This document shows, one piece after another, positions 1 through 8,974 of a stretch of DNA of 36,982 bases; the first letter of the stretch is position 1, and every line of letters begins with the position of its first letter. Under the pieces are notes generated by a model. That model searched no databases, was not told where the DNA came from, and saw nothing but the letters and a program-made list of their open reading frames with translations. The stretch covers positions 1-36,982 of the forward strand of contig CALMZV010000126.1 of assembly GCA_937870755.1 (NCBI GenBank), in the 5' to 3' direction. A program made the position numbers and the translations under genes. The stretch is from an uncultured Methylocystaceae bacterium. Its GTDB lineage: Bacteria > Pseudomonadota > Alphaproteobacteria > Rhizobiales > Beijerinckiaceae.

Positions 1-55
1 GAGCATGCGACTGAAAATCGCAGTGTCGGTGGTTCGATTCCGCCCCTGGGCACCA
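1..55 (+). tRNA. tRNA-Phe (GAA), 3' part
   Basis: Truncated by the window edge. What remains is the 3' end of the D stem, an anticodon stem TGCGA/TCGCA with the 7-base loop CTGAAAA (anticodon GAA, so phenylalanine), a 5-base variable region, a T arm GGTGG-TTCGATT-CCGCC, the 3' acceptor strand CCTGGGC, discriminator A and an encoded CCA ending at 55. A short T run follows directly and may help termination. The 5' half cannot be checked. Confidence 0.93.
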
Positions 56-227
56 CTTTTTTCTCACACGACAGACGCGCAAGCCGGCCTCCCGCGGGGC
101 TGATGGACCATGCGCCCGGCGAACAACCGAGGCGACGTATGTCGCCAGTTTGGAATCAATATCAAACGCCTCGCGCTTGACGGATGTCGGTTGAAAATCA
201 CGAAGGGTCATGCTTTTTCTTGCTATA

Positions 228-246
228 TCGTGATGTTGCGTCACGA
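228..246. promoter_or_regulatory. inverted repeat in cytochrome gene promoter region
   Basis: TCGTGA (228-233) and TCACGA (241-246) form a perfect 6-bp dyad with a 7-base spacer. It lies just upstream of an AT-rich stretch containing TATACT (250-255), a plausible -10 for the c-type cytochrome gene, though I see no convincing -35. The geometry resembles an operator. The half-sites look CRP/FNR-superfamily-like, but the 7-base spacer does not match the usual 6. The regulator is unknown. Confidence 0.35.
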
Positions 247-280
247 CTATATACTATAAGAGCAAGGAGGCATGTATATC

Positions 281-799
281 GTGCAGAAAATGAAGTATTA
301 TTGCGCGGGTATTGTATTTCTTGCCGGGGTGGCGCCCTTGTCGGTCGGCGCGCAGGAAAAGACGACCGGCGCGCAGGTGAGCAGCTCCGGCCAGCATGCG
401 CATGACAAGGAGATCGTCACGTTCACGGACGAGCGCGCGCCCATCGTCCTGAATGAAGCCGAGCGCGCGTTCCTGAAACGCGAGATGCGCGGCTTTCTCG
501 CCGGCGTTCAGGAGATTCTCGAAGCGGCCGCCGCCGGCGACGGCAGGCGCGTCGCGGGCGCCGCGCGCAACGTCGGCATGAACGGGCCCGAGCAGGATCA
601 CATTCCGAAGTCGCTGGCGCCGAAGCTGCCGCTCGAGTTCAAGAAACTTGGTCTGGCCACTCATCGCGGGTTTGACGAGATCGCCGCCGCCGCCAGCGCC
701 GGCGCGGCGGACCGGATCTCGCAACAGGTCGGCGTTGTGATGCGCAATTGCGTCGCCTGCCACGGCGCCTGGCGCATCGTGGTCGAGGGCGCGAAATAG
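281..799 (+). CDS. secreted class II-type c cytochrome (cytochrome c'/c556-like)
   Basis: Small exported haem protein, probably a periplasmic electron carrier or gas/redox-binding protein. It has an N-terminal hydrophobic signal segment ending near an Ala-rich site (VGAQ), a charged, mostly helical middle, and a single haem motif CVACH about 14 residues from the C-terminus. A C-terminal CxxCH after a helical bundle is the arrangement of class II cytochromes c. An ATG at 272 lies only one base from the strong ribosome site AAGGAGG (264-270), so the GTG at 281 (172 residues) or the ATG at 290 is more likely the start. No partner oxidase or dehydrogenase is adjacent, so its role stays open. The methionine or other distal ligand cannot be fixed from sequence alone. 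Confidence 0.75.
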   Translation: MQKMKYYCAGIVFLAGVAPLSVGAQEKTTGAQVSSSGQHAHDKEIVTFTDERAPIVLNEAERAFLKREMRGFLAGVQEILEAAAAGDGRRVAGAARNVGMNGPEQDHIPKSLAPKLPLEFKKLGLATHRGFDEIAAAASAGAADRISQQVGVVMRNCVACHGAWRIVVEGAK

Positions 800-881
800 G
801 CGCGCTTCGAGGCTTGGCGCGCGCAAGAACGCCGGCGTGGGCCAAGCCCGCCGCCGGCGTTTTCGGTCTCGCGCGGCGAGA

Positions 882-1046
882 CTAGGTCAGGTTGCCCGCG
901 ATCGCGTTGAACTTGCCCGACACGTTCGAGCCGAGCGTGCGGACGGCGGTGATGATGACGACGCCGATCAGGCCGGCGATCAGGCCGTATTCGATCGCGG
1001 TCGCGCCGGATTCGTCTTTGAGGAAGCGAGAGAAGATCTTGGTCAT
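882..1046 (-). CDS. Flp/Fap-type pilin, 54 residues
   Basis: Short minus-strand gene encoding a Flp family type IVb pilin, the major subunit of Tad pili. It starts MTKIFSRFLKDESGATAIEYG and continues with the hydrophobic helix LIAGLIGVVIITAV. The segment around residues 11-21 matches the Flp signature (ESGATAIEYGLI), in which prepilin peptidase normally cleaves in the short basic leader before a G/A residue and the E-Y pair is conserved. A GGAG site lies about 6 bases before the ATG. No tad/cpa assembly genes are in the window, so this is a solitary pilin gene here; the secretion machinery would have to be encoded elsewhere. The intergenic stretch 1047-1335 shows no other gene. Confidence 0.9.
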   Translation of the reverse strand: MTKIFSRFLKDESGATAIEYGLIAGLIGVVIITAVRTLGSNVSGKFNAIAGNLT

Positions 1047-1335
1047 GTCGGCTCCGGGGTTTTGAACTTCGGCGTGGGGTCGCCTTGTGCAGGGTCATTA
1101 AGCGCGCAAATTGTCTGGCGTTGGTTAATCCCGTCTCTGAAACACGCGACATTGCGCAAGCATCCGCGCCGATCGGCCCGCGTGATTAAGGCCGGGTTGG
1201 CGGCGCGCCGAAAATTCGCGGCTTTGGCGGGGCCGCGCTGCGAAGCCGCCGCGCGCATATTTCGGTCGCAATCGGTCGCTCTATCTGCACAATCGCCCTA
1301 TCGGCGCCATCGATGAAGACGAGGAGAATGCGGGG

Positions 1336-1905
1336 ATGATCTCAAGGCGCGTCTGTCTCCTGTCGGCCTTTGCAGGGCTCGTCGCCGCGCCGACGGCGGC
1401 GCGCGCCAATCCCATCGACCGCGGGCCGCTCGCGGATTTTCTGAGCATCTTTCGTCAGCAGGCGATTCCGCGCCAGGTGGTGATCTTCGATCACCCGCGT
1501 TTCAAGCGCGGCGAGATCGTCATCTCCACCAGACATCGCCGGCTCTATTACGTGCTTGGGCAGGGCCGCGCGATCGAATACGGTGTCGGCGTCGGCCGGA
1601 TGGGCTTCACCTGGTCGGGCGTGAAGACCGTCTCGATGAAGCGCGAATGGCCCGACTGGCGCCCGCCCGCGCAGATGCTGCGGCGCAGGCCCGACCTGCC
1701 GCGCCACATGCCCGGCGGCATCGACAATCCGCTGGGCGCGCGCGCGCTCTATCTCGGCTCCAGCCTCTATCGTATCCACGGCTCCAACGAGCCGGACACG
1801 ATCGGCGCCGCCGTCTCCTCCGGCTGCATCCGCATGACAAACCGCGATGTGGTCGATCTCTACGATCGCGTGCGCGTCGGCGCGAAAGTCACCGTGGTGA
1901 ACTGA
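1336..1905 (+). CDS. exported L,D-transpeptidase (YkuD fold)
   Basis: Probable periplasmic L,D-transpeptidase, which makes 3-3 cross-links in peptidoglycan or attaches proteins to it. The 189-residue product starts with a twin-arginine-like or Sec signal (MISRRVCLLSAFAGL, cleavage likely after ARA near residue 24). The YkuD catalytic signature is intact: HGSN at 148-151 and SSGCIRM at 161-167, with nucleophile Cys164 and Arg166. The core starts near residue 60 (RGEIVISTRHRRLYYV). Ribosome-site candidates are GAGGAG at 1321 and GGGG just before the ATG. Two hairpins follow the stop codon. The specific role among the many alphaproteobacterial paralogues cannot be told. Confidence 0.9.
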   Translation: MISRRVCLLSAFAGLVAAPTAARANPIDRGPLADFLSIFRQQAIPRQVVIFDHPRFKRGEIVISTRHRRLYYVLGQGRAIEYGVGVGRMGFTWSGVKTVSMKREWPDWRPPAQMLRRRPDLPRHMPGGIDNPLGARALYLGSSLYRIHGSNEPDTIGAAVSSGCIRMTNRDVVDLYDRVRVGAKVTVVN

Positions 1906-1911
1906 AGCGCC

Positions 1912-1994
1912 GCGTGACGTTTTGTCACGCAGGCGCAAGCTCGATCGCAGCTTCCCCAGGCGCAGCCGGCTCCCATTTCAAAAAAGGGGAGCCG
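1912..1994 (+). terminator. two candidate hairpins after the L,D-transpeptidase gene
   Basis: First hairpin: GCGTGAC (1912-1918), loop GTTTT, GTCACGC (1924-1930), a perfect 7-bp stem starting 7 bases after the stop codon. Second: CGGCTCCC (1967-1974) with GGGAGCCG (1987-1994), an 8-bp stem with a 12-base A-rich loop, followed by TTTG. Neither has a long U tract, so termination is likely but not certain. Confidence 0.4.
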
Positions 1995-2090
1995 TTTGCG
2001 TCAATGAAAACACCAGCGGCGGCGGAGATCGGAGTCGATCCCGCGGCGCGGTCGTTGTCGCAGTCCGGCCGGTGAAGGGAGGACACGACC

Positions 2091-4406
2091 ATGACCATGC
2101 CGCTGCCGCCTGTCGTTCACGGACCGATCACGGACATCACGCCCGAGGCGCGCGTTTCCGGCGCGCTGGCGGGCGCAGTGGTCACGCTTCTGGCCCGCCA
2201 GGGCGCGGCGCGCACGGTCCTGGGTCAGGCGACCGCCGGGGCGCCGGGCGAGGTGTGGGTCAAATTCACCGGCAAGCCCGTCGTTGGTTCGGATGTCGTC
2301 GCGGTGCAGAAAGTCGGCGGCGACGAAAGCGAGCCTTCGCCGCAACCCGTCCTTGTGACCGAGACGCCGACCCCGCTTGCCACGCCCGTCGTCGTGTCGC
2401 AGCTCAATACCTGCATGGCCGATGTTCTGGTCGATGGACTGACGCCCGGCGCGACGGTGGTCGCCGCCATGGGCGGCGCGCAGATGACGAAAAGAACCGC
2501 GACGCGCACGGCGCAATGGATCGGTCTCGATCCGAACGCGCCGATCGCCCAGGGCGCGGTTCTGGAGGTCCATCAGGAAGCGACCCTCGCTGGTCAGGCC
2601 GTCGCCAGCGCGGTCGCCACGAGCCTGCCGATCGCCTCGCTCGGCCTCGAACTTCTGCCGCCGCCGGTCATCGCCCCGCCCCTGGGCGCATGCCGACGCG
2701 AAATCGACGTGGCGCTCGCCACGCCCGGCGCCATCCTGCGCATCGACAACGCCGGCATGTCGGAGCGCACGGTCGCGCCGGTGGCGAGCTTTTCCGCGCT
2801 CGGCTTTCCGCTGCAGCAGGGGGCGCTCGTCGCCTCGCAGACGATGCCCCGCTGCAATCTGACGAGCAAGAACGCGACCTATACGGTCGATCCGCCGTCC
2901 GCGCCGCCGGCGCCGGTCGCGACGCAGGACGTCTGTCCGCAGGTTCCATGTTTCGTCGCCTCCAACCTCGTCCCCGGCGCGACGCTGGTGGTGGCGCGGC
3001 TCGTCGATCCGCCCGGCGGCGCCCGGCAGATCGGCGCCGGGCGCGAATTCGGCGTCGGCGCGACGACCGAGACGATCTATCTCGGGTTCAAGGGCATGGA
3101 GACGACCGATCCCGCCGGACCGGTTTCGTTTCAGGTCCATCAGAAACTCTGCGGCGTCGCCGGACCGTCGATCGAGATCGCCGTGCGCAATCCGGGCGGG
3201 CCGGCGGTCGCGCCGAAAGTCCGCGAGCCCGTTTACGCCTGCGCGCGCGCGCTGCGCATCGAGAACGCGCGTCCCGGCGCCTGGATACAGGCCTTCGACG
3301 GCGCGACGAACCTCCCGTTGTGCGATGTCGCGCTCGCGCCGGCGACGGAACTCCTGCTGAAACTGTGGTTCCCGGCGATGGAGGGCCGCACGGTCTTCGT
3401 GCGCCAGACGGGCTGCGACGCCGACGGCCAGTCGCACGCTGTCGTGGTGCAGAAGGTTCCGGCCAAACTGCCGGTTCCGAAGATCGAGGCGCCGGTGCGT
3501 CCGTCCGCGAACGCCATTCGCCTGTCCGGCGTGCTGCCCGGCGCGCGCGTGTTCGTGCTCGTCGATGGCGCGGTGCGCGCCGAGGCCGATTGCTGGAGCG
3601 AGACGCCGACGATCTACCTTTCCGGACCGGCCCTCAAGGAAAACCAGAAGCTCTTCGCCATGCAGGCGCTTTGCGACCGCTGGAGCGACAAGGAGGGGCC
3701 GGGCGTCGTCGTCGCGCGGGGCAAGATGAATGTGTCGGTCTCGCCCGCGGGCGCGATTCCGCGCGGCGTGGCCTCGCAGATCGTGGTGCAGGCGACGGAC
3801 GCCGACACCCATGCGCCCGTCGCGCTGGCGCAGGTCTTTCTGAAAGGCCAGCACGTCGGGACCAGCGGGCTGGCGTTCGACTACACGCCCGCGTCGAGCG
3901 AGCCGACGCCGCTGTCCGGCGAAGTGCGCGAGGACGTCGCCTATCACCCCGCGCCGTTCCAGATTGCGCTCACGGATCCGAACTGGATCATGCGCAACAT
4001 CGCGGCGCCGACGTCCCATCTCGTCGATGGATCGCTTCAGGTGACGATCGAGGAGGCCACGTGGGTCATCACGCCCGATTGGGACCCCGGCCTCACCAGG
4101 AAGATCGTGAAACCACCGACGCCGCCCAACATCTATGTCGACACGCAATGGCCCGCGCCGACAGGGGCCGTGAAGACCGTGCAGGTGAGGCTGGAAAGCC
4201 TGAAATGCTCGACGCCGGGCGGTTTCGCATTCACCTATATGTTCTACCCCGGCGAGTTTCCCGGCATCGGCGATGTCGCGACGGTCGCCTGGGCCGGCAA
4301 GAACATCAAGATCAGCTGGCTGATCGCGATCGAAACGCCCATCGGCAAGAACGGCCAGCCGTATCTGCGACCGCGCGCGAAGGTGTCGAGCATCGTGGAA
4401 TATTGA
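2091..4406 (+). CDS. large repeat-containing protein of unknown function (771 residues)
   Basis: I do not recognise this protein. It consists of about six degenerate ~90-residue units, each with a [LTVR]-P-G-A element (residues 25-29 as LAGA, 117-121, 210-214, 293-297, 393-397, 481-485) and ending in a motif like G..V.V.Q..C (for example VHQKLCG at 349-355, VRQTGCD at 437-443, MQALCD at 524-529). This suggests a string of Ig-like beta domains. Residues about 548-600 look like a further beta-sandwich (NVSVSPAG...VALAQVFLKG), and the C-terminal ~170 residues are separate. No signal peptide or membrane helix is visible, so it is cytoplasmic or exported by a leaderless route. The start at 2091 has GGGAGGA about 7 bases upstream. 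It converges on dgoA with 14 bases between the stops. Confidence 0.75.
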   Translation: MTMPLPPVVHGPITDITPEARVSGALAGAVVTLLARQGAARTVLGQATAGAPGEVWVKFTGKPVVGSDVVAVQKVGGDESEPSPQPVLVTETPTPLATPVVVSQLNTCMADVLVDGLTPGATVVAAMGGAQMTKRTATRTAQWIGLDPNAPIAQGAVLEVHQEATLAGQAVASAVATSLPIASLGLELLPPPVIAPPLGACRREIDVALATPGAILRIDNAGMSERTVAPVASFSALGFPLQQGALVASQTMPRCNLTSKNATYTVDPPSAPPAPVATQDVCPQVPCFVASNLVPGATLVVARLVDPPGGARQIGAGREFGVGATTETIYLGFKGMETTDPAGPVSFQVHQKLCGVAGPSIEIAVRNPGGPAVAPKVREPVYACARALRIENARPGAWIQAFDGATNLPLCDVALAPATELLLKLWFPAMEGRTVFVRQTGCDADGQSHAVVVQKVPAKLPVPKIEAPVRPSANAIRLSGVLPGARVFVLVDGAVRAEADCWSETPTIYLSGPALKENQKLFAMQALCDRWSDKEGPGVVVARGKMNVSVSPAGAIPRGVASQIVVQATDADTHAPVALAQVFLKGQHVGTSGLAFDYTPASSEPTPLSGEVREDVAYHPAPFQIALTDPNWIMRNIAAPTSHLVDGSLQVTIEEATWVITPDWDPGLTRKIVKPPTPPNIYVDTQWPAPTGAVKTVQVRLESLKCSTPGGFAFTYMFYPGEFPGIGDVATVAWAGKNIKISWLIAIETPIGKNGQPYLRPRAKVSSIVEY

Positions 4407-4420
4407 GACGCCGCAGCGGC

Positions 4421-5053
4421 TCACCTGCCAGCGCTGCGCGCGCAGGCGACGAGGTTGCGCGCCGCCGCCGCGACCTCCGCCACCGGCCGGCCCGGCGCAT
4501 AAAGACTGGAGCCGATGCCGAAGCCGTTGGCGCCGGCGCGCGCGTAGTCGTCCATGTTGGCGGCCGTCACGCCGCCGACGGCAAGCAGCAGCGCATCCCG
4601 TGGCATGACCGCGCGCCATGCGCGCACCACTTTCGGCGGCAGCGCCTCGGCGGGAAAAAGCTTCAGCGCATCGGCGCCCGCCTCGAGCGCGGCGAACGCC
4701 TCCGTCGGCGTCGCGACGCCCGGCACGACGGCGAGGCCGGCTTCGCGCGCGGCGGCTATGACGCGCGCGTCGCCATGCGGCATGACGACGAGATGCGCGC
4801 CGACCGCCGCGAGCCGTTGCACATCGTCCGTCGTCATCACGGTGCCGGCGCCGATCGTCGCCTGCGCGCCGAACCGCGCCACCAGTCCCGAGATGGAGTC
4901 GAACGGCTGCGGCGAATTGAGCGGAACCTCGATGATGGCGACGCCCGCGTCCACCAGCGCGGCGCCGATCGCCTCCACTTCGTCGGGCCGCACGCCGCGC
5001 AGAATGGCGACGATGGGGCAGGCGGCGAGCGCCGCGCGCAGTCGTGCGTTCAT
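4421..5053 (-). CDS. dgoA: 2-dehydro-3-deoxy-6-phosphogalactonate aldolase
   Basis: Class I KDPG/KDPGal-type aldolase, predicted to split 2-keto-3-deoxy-6-phosphogalactonate into pyruvate and glyceraldehyde 3-phosphate. At 210 residues it has the family's normal length. The Schiff-base lysine sits in ADALKLFPAE (Lys131), the catalytic glutamate in IIEVPLNSP (Glu42), with GAGTV at 68-72 and the phosphate-binding GG at 'AVGGVTAANM'. The NSP after the glutamate and the pairing with dgoK favour the galactonate over the gluconate version. The ATG overlaps the dgoK stop by 4 bases (ATGA), so the two are translationally coupled. It is the last gene of the minus-strand sugar operon. Confidence 0.9.
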   Translation of the reverse strand: MNARLRAALAACPIVAILRGVRPDEVEAIGAALVDAGVAIIEVPLNSPQPFDSISGLVARFGAQATIGAGTVMTTDDVQRLAAVGAHLVVMPHGDARVIAAAREAGLAVVPGVATPTEAFAALEAGADALKLFPAEALPPKVVRAWRAVMPRDALLLAVGGVTAANMDDYARAGANGFGIGSSLYAPGRPVAEVAAAARNLVACARSAGR

Positions 5054-5979
5054 GATTTCGGTCCGTCGCGCCGCGCGATCAACCCCGCCGCGCGCGCCAG
5101 CAGCCATTGCCCGCGCGCGGCCGACGTGGGCGGCGCCACCCGCGCCTCGACATCGAAATATTTCGCCGCCTGCCGATATCTTTGCGCGAGCGCGTCGCCG
5201 GCTACGAGCGTGAACGCGCGACCCTGCGCCATCTGGCGCATCTCCGCGCCGATCAGCAGTCCCGACAGCGCGCTGCCCGTGGCGTTGGGGTCGAGCGCGC
5301 CCTCGAGCGCGGCGACGCGCAGCCAGAACAGTCGCGCCAGAAGATCGCCGGGGCCTTCGAGCGCGCGCGCCATGTCGAGCCCGCGATGGAAACCCGCCTC
5401 GCTCCAGGAGTCGTTCATCGTGAACGAGAGGATCGTATGGTCCTTGAGCGCGGCGTAGACGTCGCCGGTCATGAAAGTCGCAAAGCGGCGAATGGCGCCG
5501 TCCTCCACCTCGACCCATTTGGAATGCGTGCCCGGCAGCACGAACATCCCGTTGCGTTCGCCCGCCATATCGAGCGCGCCGACGATCTGCGTTTCCTCGC
5601 CGCGCATCACATCCGCGTGCGCGCCGGCGTGTTCGCCTTGCCGAACGCCCGGGGCGAAATGCACGCGGCCGAGCGAGGGCGTATCCAGCGCGACAAGCGC
5701 TTCGGCGATGGTTTGCACGTGTGCGGGCGTCGCGCAATACGGCGCCTCGATCCATCCCGTGCGCGCGCCCACCATGCCCGAGCACAGAATGGGCAGCGGC
5801 CCGTGCAGCGCGCGCCAGTCGGCGACGAGCGCCGAGAGACGGCGCTCGAAATTTCTGTCCGCGACGGCGCGCAGGCCGTCCGGCATGCGGCGGGGCTCGA
5901 TGATGGCGCCGTCCGCCGCCATGAGGGCGGCGCGCAAATGCGTCGTGCCCCAGTCGACCCCGATCAGCGCTGCGGACAA
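5050..5979 (-). CDS. dgoK: 2-dehydro-3-deoxygalactonokinase
   Basis: ATP-dependent kinase phosphorylating 2-keto-3-deoxygalactonate at C6, feeding the aldolase next door. The 309-residue protein shows the DgoK signatures: IGVDWGTTHLRA near the N-terminus (phosphate-1-like motif), MRGEETQIVGAL, LPGTHSKWVEVEDG and the C-terminal RG..LLARAAGL. The start is TTG at 5979: the only nearby ATG (5984-5982) is in another frame and ends after a few codons, an in-frame TAG (the dehydratase stop) lies just upstream, and AGGA at 5990-5987 is spaced correctly. It follows the dehydratase gene by 9 bases and overlaps dgoA by 4. Confidence 0.92.
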   Translation of the reverse strand: MSAALIGVDWGTTHLRAALMAADGAIIEPRRMPDGLRAVADRNFERRLSALVADWRALHGPLPILCSGMVGARTGWIEAPYCATPAHVQTIAEALVALDTPSLGRVHFAPGVRQGEHAGAHADVMRGEETQIVGALDMAGERNGMFVLPGTHSKWVEVEDGAIRRFATFMTGDVYAALKDHTILSFTMNDSWSEAGFHRGLDMARALEGPGDLLARLFWLRVAALEGALDPNATGSALSGLLIGAEMRQMAQGRAFTLVAGDALAQRYRQAAKYFDVEARVAPPTSAARGQWLLARAAGLIARRDGPKS

Positions 5980-5988
5980 GACATGTTC

Positions 5989-7788
5989 CTAATGGTTGTC
6001 GCGCGGCAGGCCGCGCGTTTCGGCCACGCGCTGATATTTGACGGCCGGCCTGAGCACCATGCCGTCCGCCAGTTGATCGACGAGCCCGCGCTGGATTTCC
6101 TGCCACGGGGTTTGTGAGGCGGGATAGGCGTAGCCGCCCGCATTCGTCAACGCCGCGCGACGTGCGGCCAGTTCGGCGTCGGACACGAGAATGTCCGCGC
6201 GCCCCTTGCGCAGATCGATGCGCACGCGATCGCCCGTTTTCAGAAGCGCCAGTCCGCCGCCGGCGGCCGCCTCGGGCGAGGCGTTGAGAATGGACGGCGA
6301 TCCGGATGTGCCCGACTGGCGCCCGTCGCCGATGCACGGCAGGGATTGCACGCCGCGCGCCAGCAGATAGGCGGGGGCGCGCATGTTCACAACTTCCGCC
6401 GCGCCCGGATAGCCGATCGGGCCTGCGCCGCGCATGAAGAGGATGCAGTGTTCGTCGATGGCGAGCGCGGGGTCGTCGATCAGCCGATGGTAATGTTCCG
6501 GTCCGTCGAACACGACGGCGCGGCCCTCGAACGCATCCGGGTCGCCCGGATTCGAGAGATAGCGCGCGCGAAATTCATCCGAGATAACGCTTGTCTTCAT
6601 GATGGCGGAGTCGAACAGATTGCCGCGCATGACCTTGAAGCCGGCGGCCCGTTTCAGCGCGGTCTCGAACGTGCGGATCACATCGCCATCGTGCGTTTGC
6701 GCCGCCCGGCAGTTTTCGCCCATCGTGCGACCGCTGACGGTCATGGCGTCTTCGTGGATCAGCATGTGCCTCATCAGTTCGCGCACGACCGCCGGCACGC
6801 CGCCCGCGCGATGGTAATCCTCGCCGAGATACGCGCCGGCCGGTTGCAGATTGACGAGCAGCGGAACTTCGAGGCCGACCTTCTCCCAATCGTCGATGTC
6901 GAGATCGACGCCCACATGCCGCGCAATTGCGTTGATGTGAATGGGCGCGTTGGTCGAGCCGCCGATGGCGGAATTGACGACGATGGCGTTCTCGAACGCC
7001 TTGCGCGTGAGCACGGTCGAAGGTTTCAGATCCTCCCAAACCATCGCGACGATGCGCCGGCCCGTCTCGTAGGCCATCTGTCCGCGTTCGCGATAGGGCG
7101 CGGGAATGGCCGCGCAGCCGGGAAGCGACATGCCGAGCGCCTCGGCGAGCGAATTCATCGTGGTGGCCGTGCCCATCGTGTTGCAATAGCCGGCCGATGG
7201 CGCGGACGAGGCGACCAGTTCGATGAACTCGTCGTAGTCGATCCTGCCCTCCGCCAGCAGTTCGCGCGCCTTCCACACAACCGTGCCGGAGCCAGTGCGC
7301 TCGCCCTTGAACCAGCCGTTGAGCATCGGCCCGCCGGACAGGACAATGGCCGGCAGATCGACCGTGGCGGCCGCCATCAGACACGCGGGCGTGGTCTTGT
7401 CGCAGCCCGTCGTCAGCACCACGCCGTCGAGCGGATAGCCGTAGAGCGTTTCCACGAGGCCGAGATAGGCGAGGTTGCGGTCGAGCGACGCGGTCGGCCG
7501 CTTGCCGGTCTCCTGAATCGGGTGAACCGGAAACTCGATGGCGACGCCGCCAGCTTCCGCAATGCCCGCACGCACGCGCTTGGCCAGTTCGATATGCGGG
7601 CGGTTGCACGGCGAAAGATCAGACCCCGTCTGCGCGATGCCGATGATGGGCTTGCCGGACTGCAATTCGCGCCGCGTCAATCCGTAGTTGAGATAGCGCT
7701 CGAGATAGAGCGCGGTCATATCGGGATTGTGCGGATTGTCGAACCAGGCGCGCGAGCGCAAATCCTGCGGCAGCTTGCGTTGCGACAT
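5989..7788 (-). CDS. IlvD/Edd family sugar-acid dehydratase
   Basis: Fe-S dehydratase turning an aldonate into its 2-keto-3-deoxy derivative. The 599-residue product carries the three cluster cysteines of the pentonate/hexonate branch: Cys61 ([10 protein letters not shown]), Cys129 (TTGCDKTTP) and Cys202 (GYCNTMGT), plus the serine-containing [12 protein letters not shown] segment around 488-499. These cysteine positions are almost those described for rhizobial L-arabinonate dehydratase, a [2Fe-2S] enzyme. With dgoK/dgoA downstream, galactonate is the likeliest substrate, with arabinonate, xylonate or fuconate as alternatives. The ATG at 7788 has GGAG about 8 bases upstream. A longer in-frame extension to 7893 exists but would cross the operator and looks non-coding. 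Confidence 0.88.
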   Translation of the reverse strand: MSQRKLPQDLRSRAWFDNPHNPDMTALYLERYLNYGLTRRELQSGKPIIGIAQTGSDLSPCNRPHIELAKRVRAGIAEAGGVAIEFPVHPIQETGKRPTASLDRNLAYLGLVETLYGYPLDGVVLTTGCDKTTPACLMAAATVDLPAIVLSGGPMLNGWFKGERTGSGTVVWKARELLAEGRIDYDEFIELVASSAPSAGYCNTMGTATTMNSLAEALGMSLPGCAAIPAPYRERGQMAYETGRRIVAMVWEDLKPSTVLTRKAFENAIVVNSAIGGSTNAPIHINAIARHVGVDLDIDDWEKVGLEVPLLVNLQPAGAYLGEDYHRAGGVPAVVRELMRHMLIHEDAMTVSGRTMGENCRAAQTHDGDVIRTFETALKRAAGFKVMRGNLFDSAIMKTSVISDEFRARYLSNPGDPDAFEGRAVVFDGPEHYHRLIDDPALAIDEHCILFMRGAGPIGYPGAAEVVNMRAPAYLLARGVQSLPCIGDGRQSGTSGSPSILNASPEAAAGGGLALLKTGDRVRIDLRKGRADILVSDAELAARRAALTNAGGYAYPASQTPWQEIQRGLVDQLADGMVLRPAVKYQRVAETRGLPRDNH

Positions 7789-7851
7789 ATGCGTTCTCCG
7801 GTCCGCGCGCCGTCGCCGGAATGGACCGAAAGCAATGCCGGCGAACGCGGG

Positions 7852-7865
7852 TGGTAGCGATACCA
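7852..7865. promoter_or_regulatory. LacI-type operator before the dehydratase gene
   Basis: TGGTAGCGATACCA, a palindrome with a central CG and 6 of 7 paired positions, the form expected for a LacI/GalR-family regulator. It lies between the regulator gene's stop (7901) and the dehydratase start (7788). A near copy (12 of 14 bases identical) is at 14119-14132 in front of the transporter genes. This implies an internal promoter for the dehydratase-dgoK-dgoA part. Confidence 0.65.
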
Positions 7866-7900
7866 AGCTACGTCCGCCAATCTCCAAACGCAAGCGGCGT

Positions 7901-8950
7901 TCAGGCGCTCTCGCGCGCAGCGATCTGAAATCCCAGGTCGATCGCGCGTCGTTCGATGGTCTCGCCGTTCATGCGACGCAGAAGGAGATGGGCCGCCTGA
8001 AAGCCGATTTCGTAGCGCGGCGTCGTCACGCTGGTGATCGCCGGCACGCACGCACGCGCATAGGGAAGATCGTTGAAGCCGACGATGGCGAGATCGTGCG
8101 GCACACGCAGGCCGCGCCGCTGGCACTCGAACAGGGCGCCGAGCGCGAGATCGTCGTTGATGCAGAACAGAGCGTCGCAATCGGGGTGCGCGCCCACCAG
8201 TCGCCCCAGCAACTGCCCGCCAAGCGCGATGGAAGTCGGCTGCGGCGTCAGCATTTCCGCAACCTGCGATATGCCGGCGTCCGCCAGCGCGGCGCGGAAA
8301 CCATGGCGTCGTTTGAGTGAACGCGGATCGAGCTGCCCGGCGATGACGCCGGGACTGCGGTAGCCGCGCGATATGAGATGGCGCCCCACCTCGTAGCCGG
8401 CGCGCGTCTGCGAAAACCCGACCGACAGCGCGCCTGCCTCCTCGCTCATATCGAACATGTGCACGAGCGGTATGCGCCTGTTCTTCAGGCTGCGCGCGAC
8501 ATCCGGGTCGAGATCGACGCCCGTGACCAGCAGCCCGTCGATCGCGCGCGACAGATGCGTCGACAGAAGCTGACGTTCGAGATCGGGCGAATAAAGCGTT
8601 TCGCCAATGATGAACTGGTAGCCGGCCACGCTCAGCCGGTCGCGGATGCCGGTGAGCGTTTCGATGAAGACCGAGTTCGACAGCGATGGAATGATGACGC
8701 CGATGAGACTGGAGCGGGCGGAAGCGAGCGTTTGCGCGGCGAGGTTGGGAACGTAACCAAGTTTTTCGACGGCTCTCGCCACACGCGCGCGCATGGTCGG
8801 CGTCACGAGGTTCGGGCTTTTCAGCGCCCGCGAAACCGTCATGGGACTGACGCCAGCCGCGCGCGCCACATCGCCGATGGTGGCGCGCCCGAGCGCGCGT
8901 GTGCGTTTCTTCGGCGACCCTTTGCGCGATGTCGTTCGTTCCGCCGCCAT
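7901..8950 (-). CDS. LacI/GalR-family transcriptional regulator
   Basis: Sugar-responsive DNA-binding regulator, probably repressor of the surrounding catabolic operon. The 349-residue protein has an N-terminal LacI helix-turn-helix at about 23-45 ([21 protein letters not shown]), the hinge helix ([10 protein letters not shown]) and a periplasmic-binding-like effector domain starting [14 protein letters not shown]. The N-terminal 20 residues are basic and outside the family core. It is followed directly by an operator-like palindrome (7852-7865) and has a second in front of the transporter genes. The effector is probably a pathway intermediate such as the aldonate or ketodeoxy acid, but this is inference from context. 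Confidence 0.9.
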   Translation of the reverse strand: MAAERTTSRKGSPKKRTRALGRATIGDVARAAGVSPMTVSRALKSPNLVTPTMRARVARAVEKLGYVPNLAAQTLASARSSLIGVIIPSLSNSVFIETLTGIRDRLSVAGYQFIIGETLYSPDLERQLLSTHLSRAIDGLLVTGVDLDPDVARSLKNRRIPLVHMFDMSEEAGALSVGFSQTRAGYEVGRHLISRGYRSPGVIAGQLDPRSLKRRHGFRAALADAGISQVAEMLTPQPTSIALGGQLLGRLVGAHPDCDALFCINDDLALGALFECQRRGLRVPHDLAIVGFNDLPYARACVPAITSVTTPRYEIGFQAAHLLLRRMNGETIERRAIDLGFQIAARESA

Positions 8951-8974
8951 GGCTGCCCCCCGGCGCGCTGCGTG

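Noticed and set aside
1-271. An integration site at the tRNA-Phe 3' end
   Set aside because: No integrase and no repeat of the tRNA 3' end was seen in the window.
2004-2075. A 23-codon frame before the repeat-protein gene
   Set aside because: Only a few bases separate it from the main start, but there is no ribosome site of its own beyond an AAAGGGGAG stretch inside a hairpin, and no similarity can be claimed.
2001-4619. A long minus-strand open frame (872 codons) opposite the repeat protein
   Set aside because: Arg/His/Gly-rich composition and no recognisable motif; the + strand frame has a good ribosome site and regular repeats, so this is its shadow.
1922-5458. A very long + strand open frame (about 1178 codons)
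   Set aside because: It overlaps the 771-residue gene and antisense to dgoA/dgoK, has an Arg/Ala/Gly-dominated composition without domain features, and is what high-GC codon bias produces in a shifted frame.
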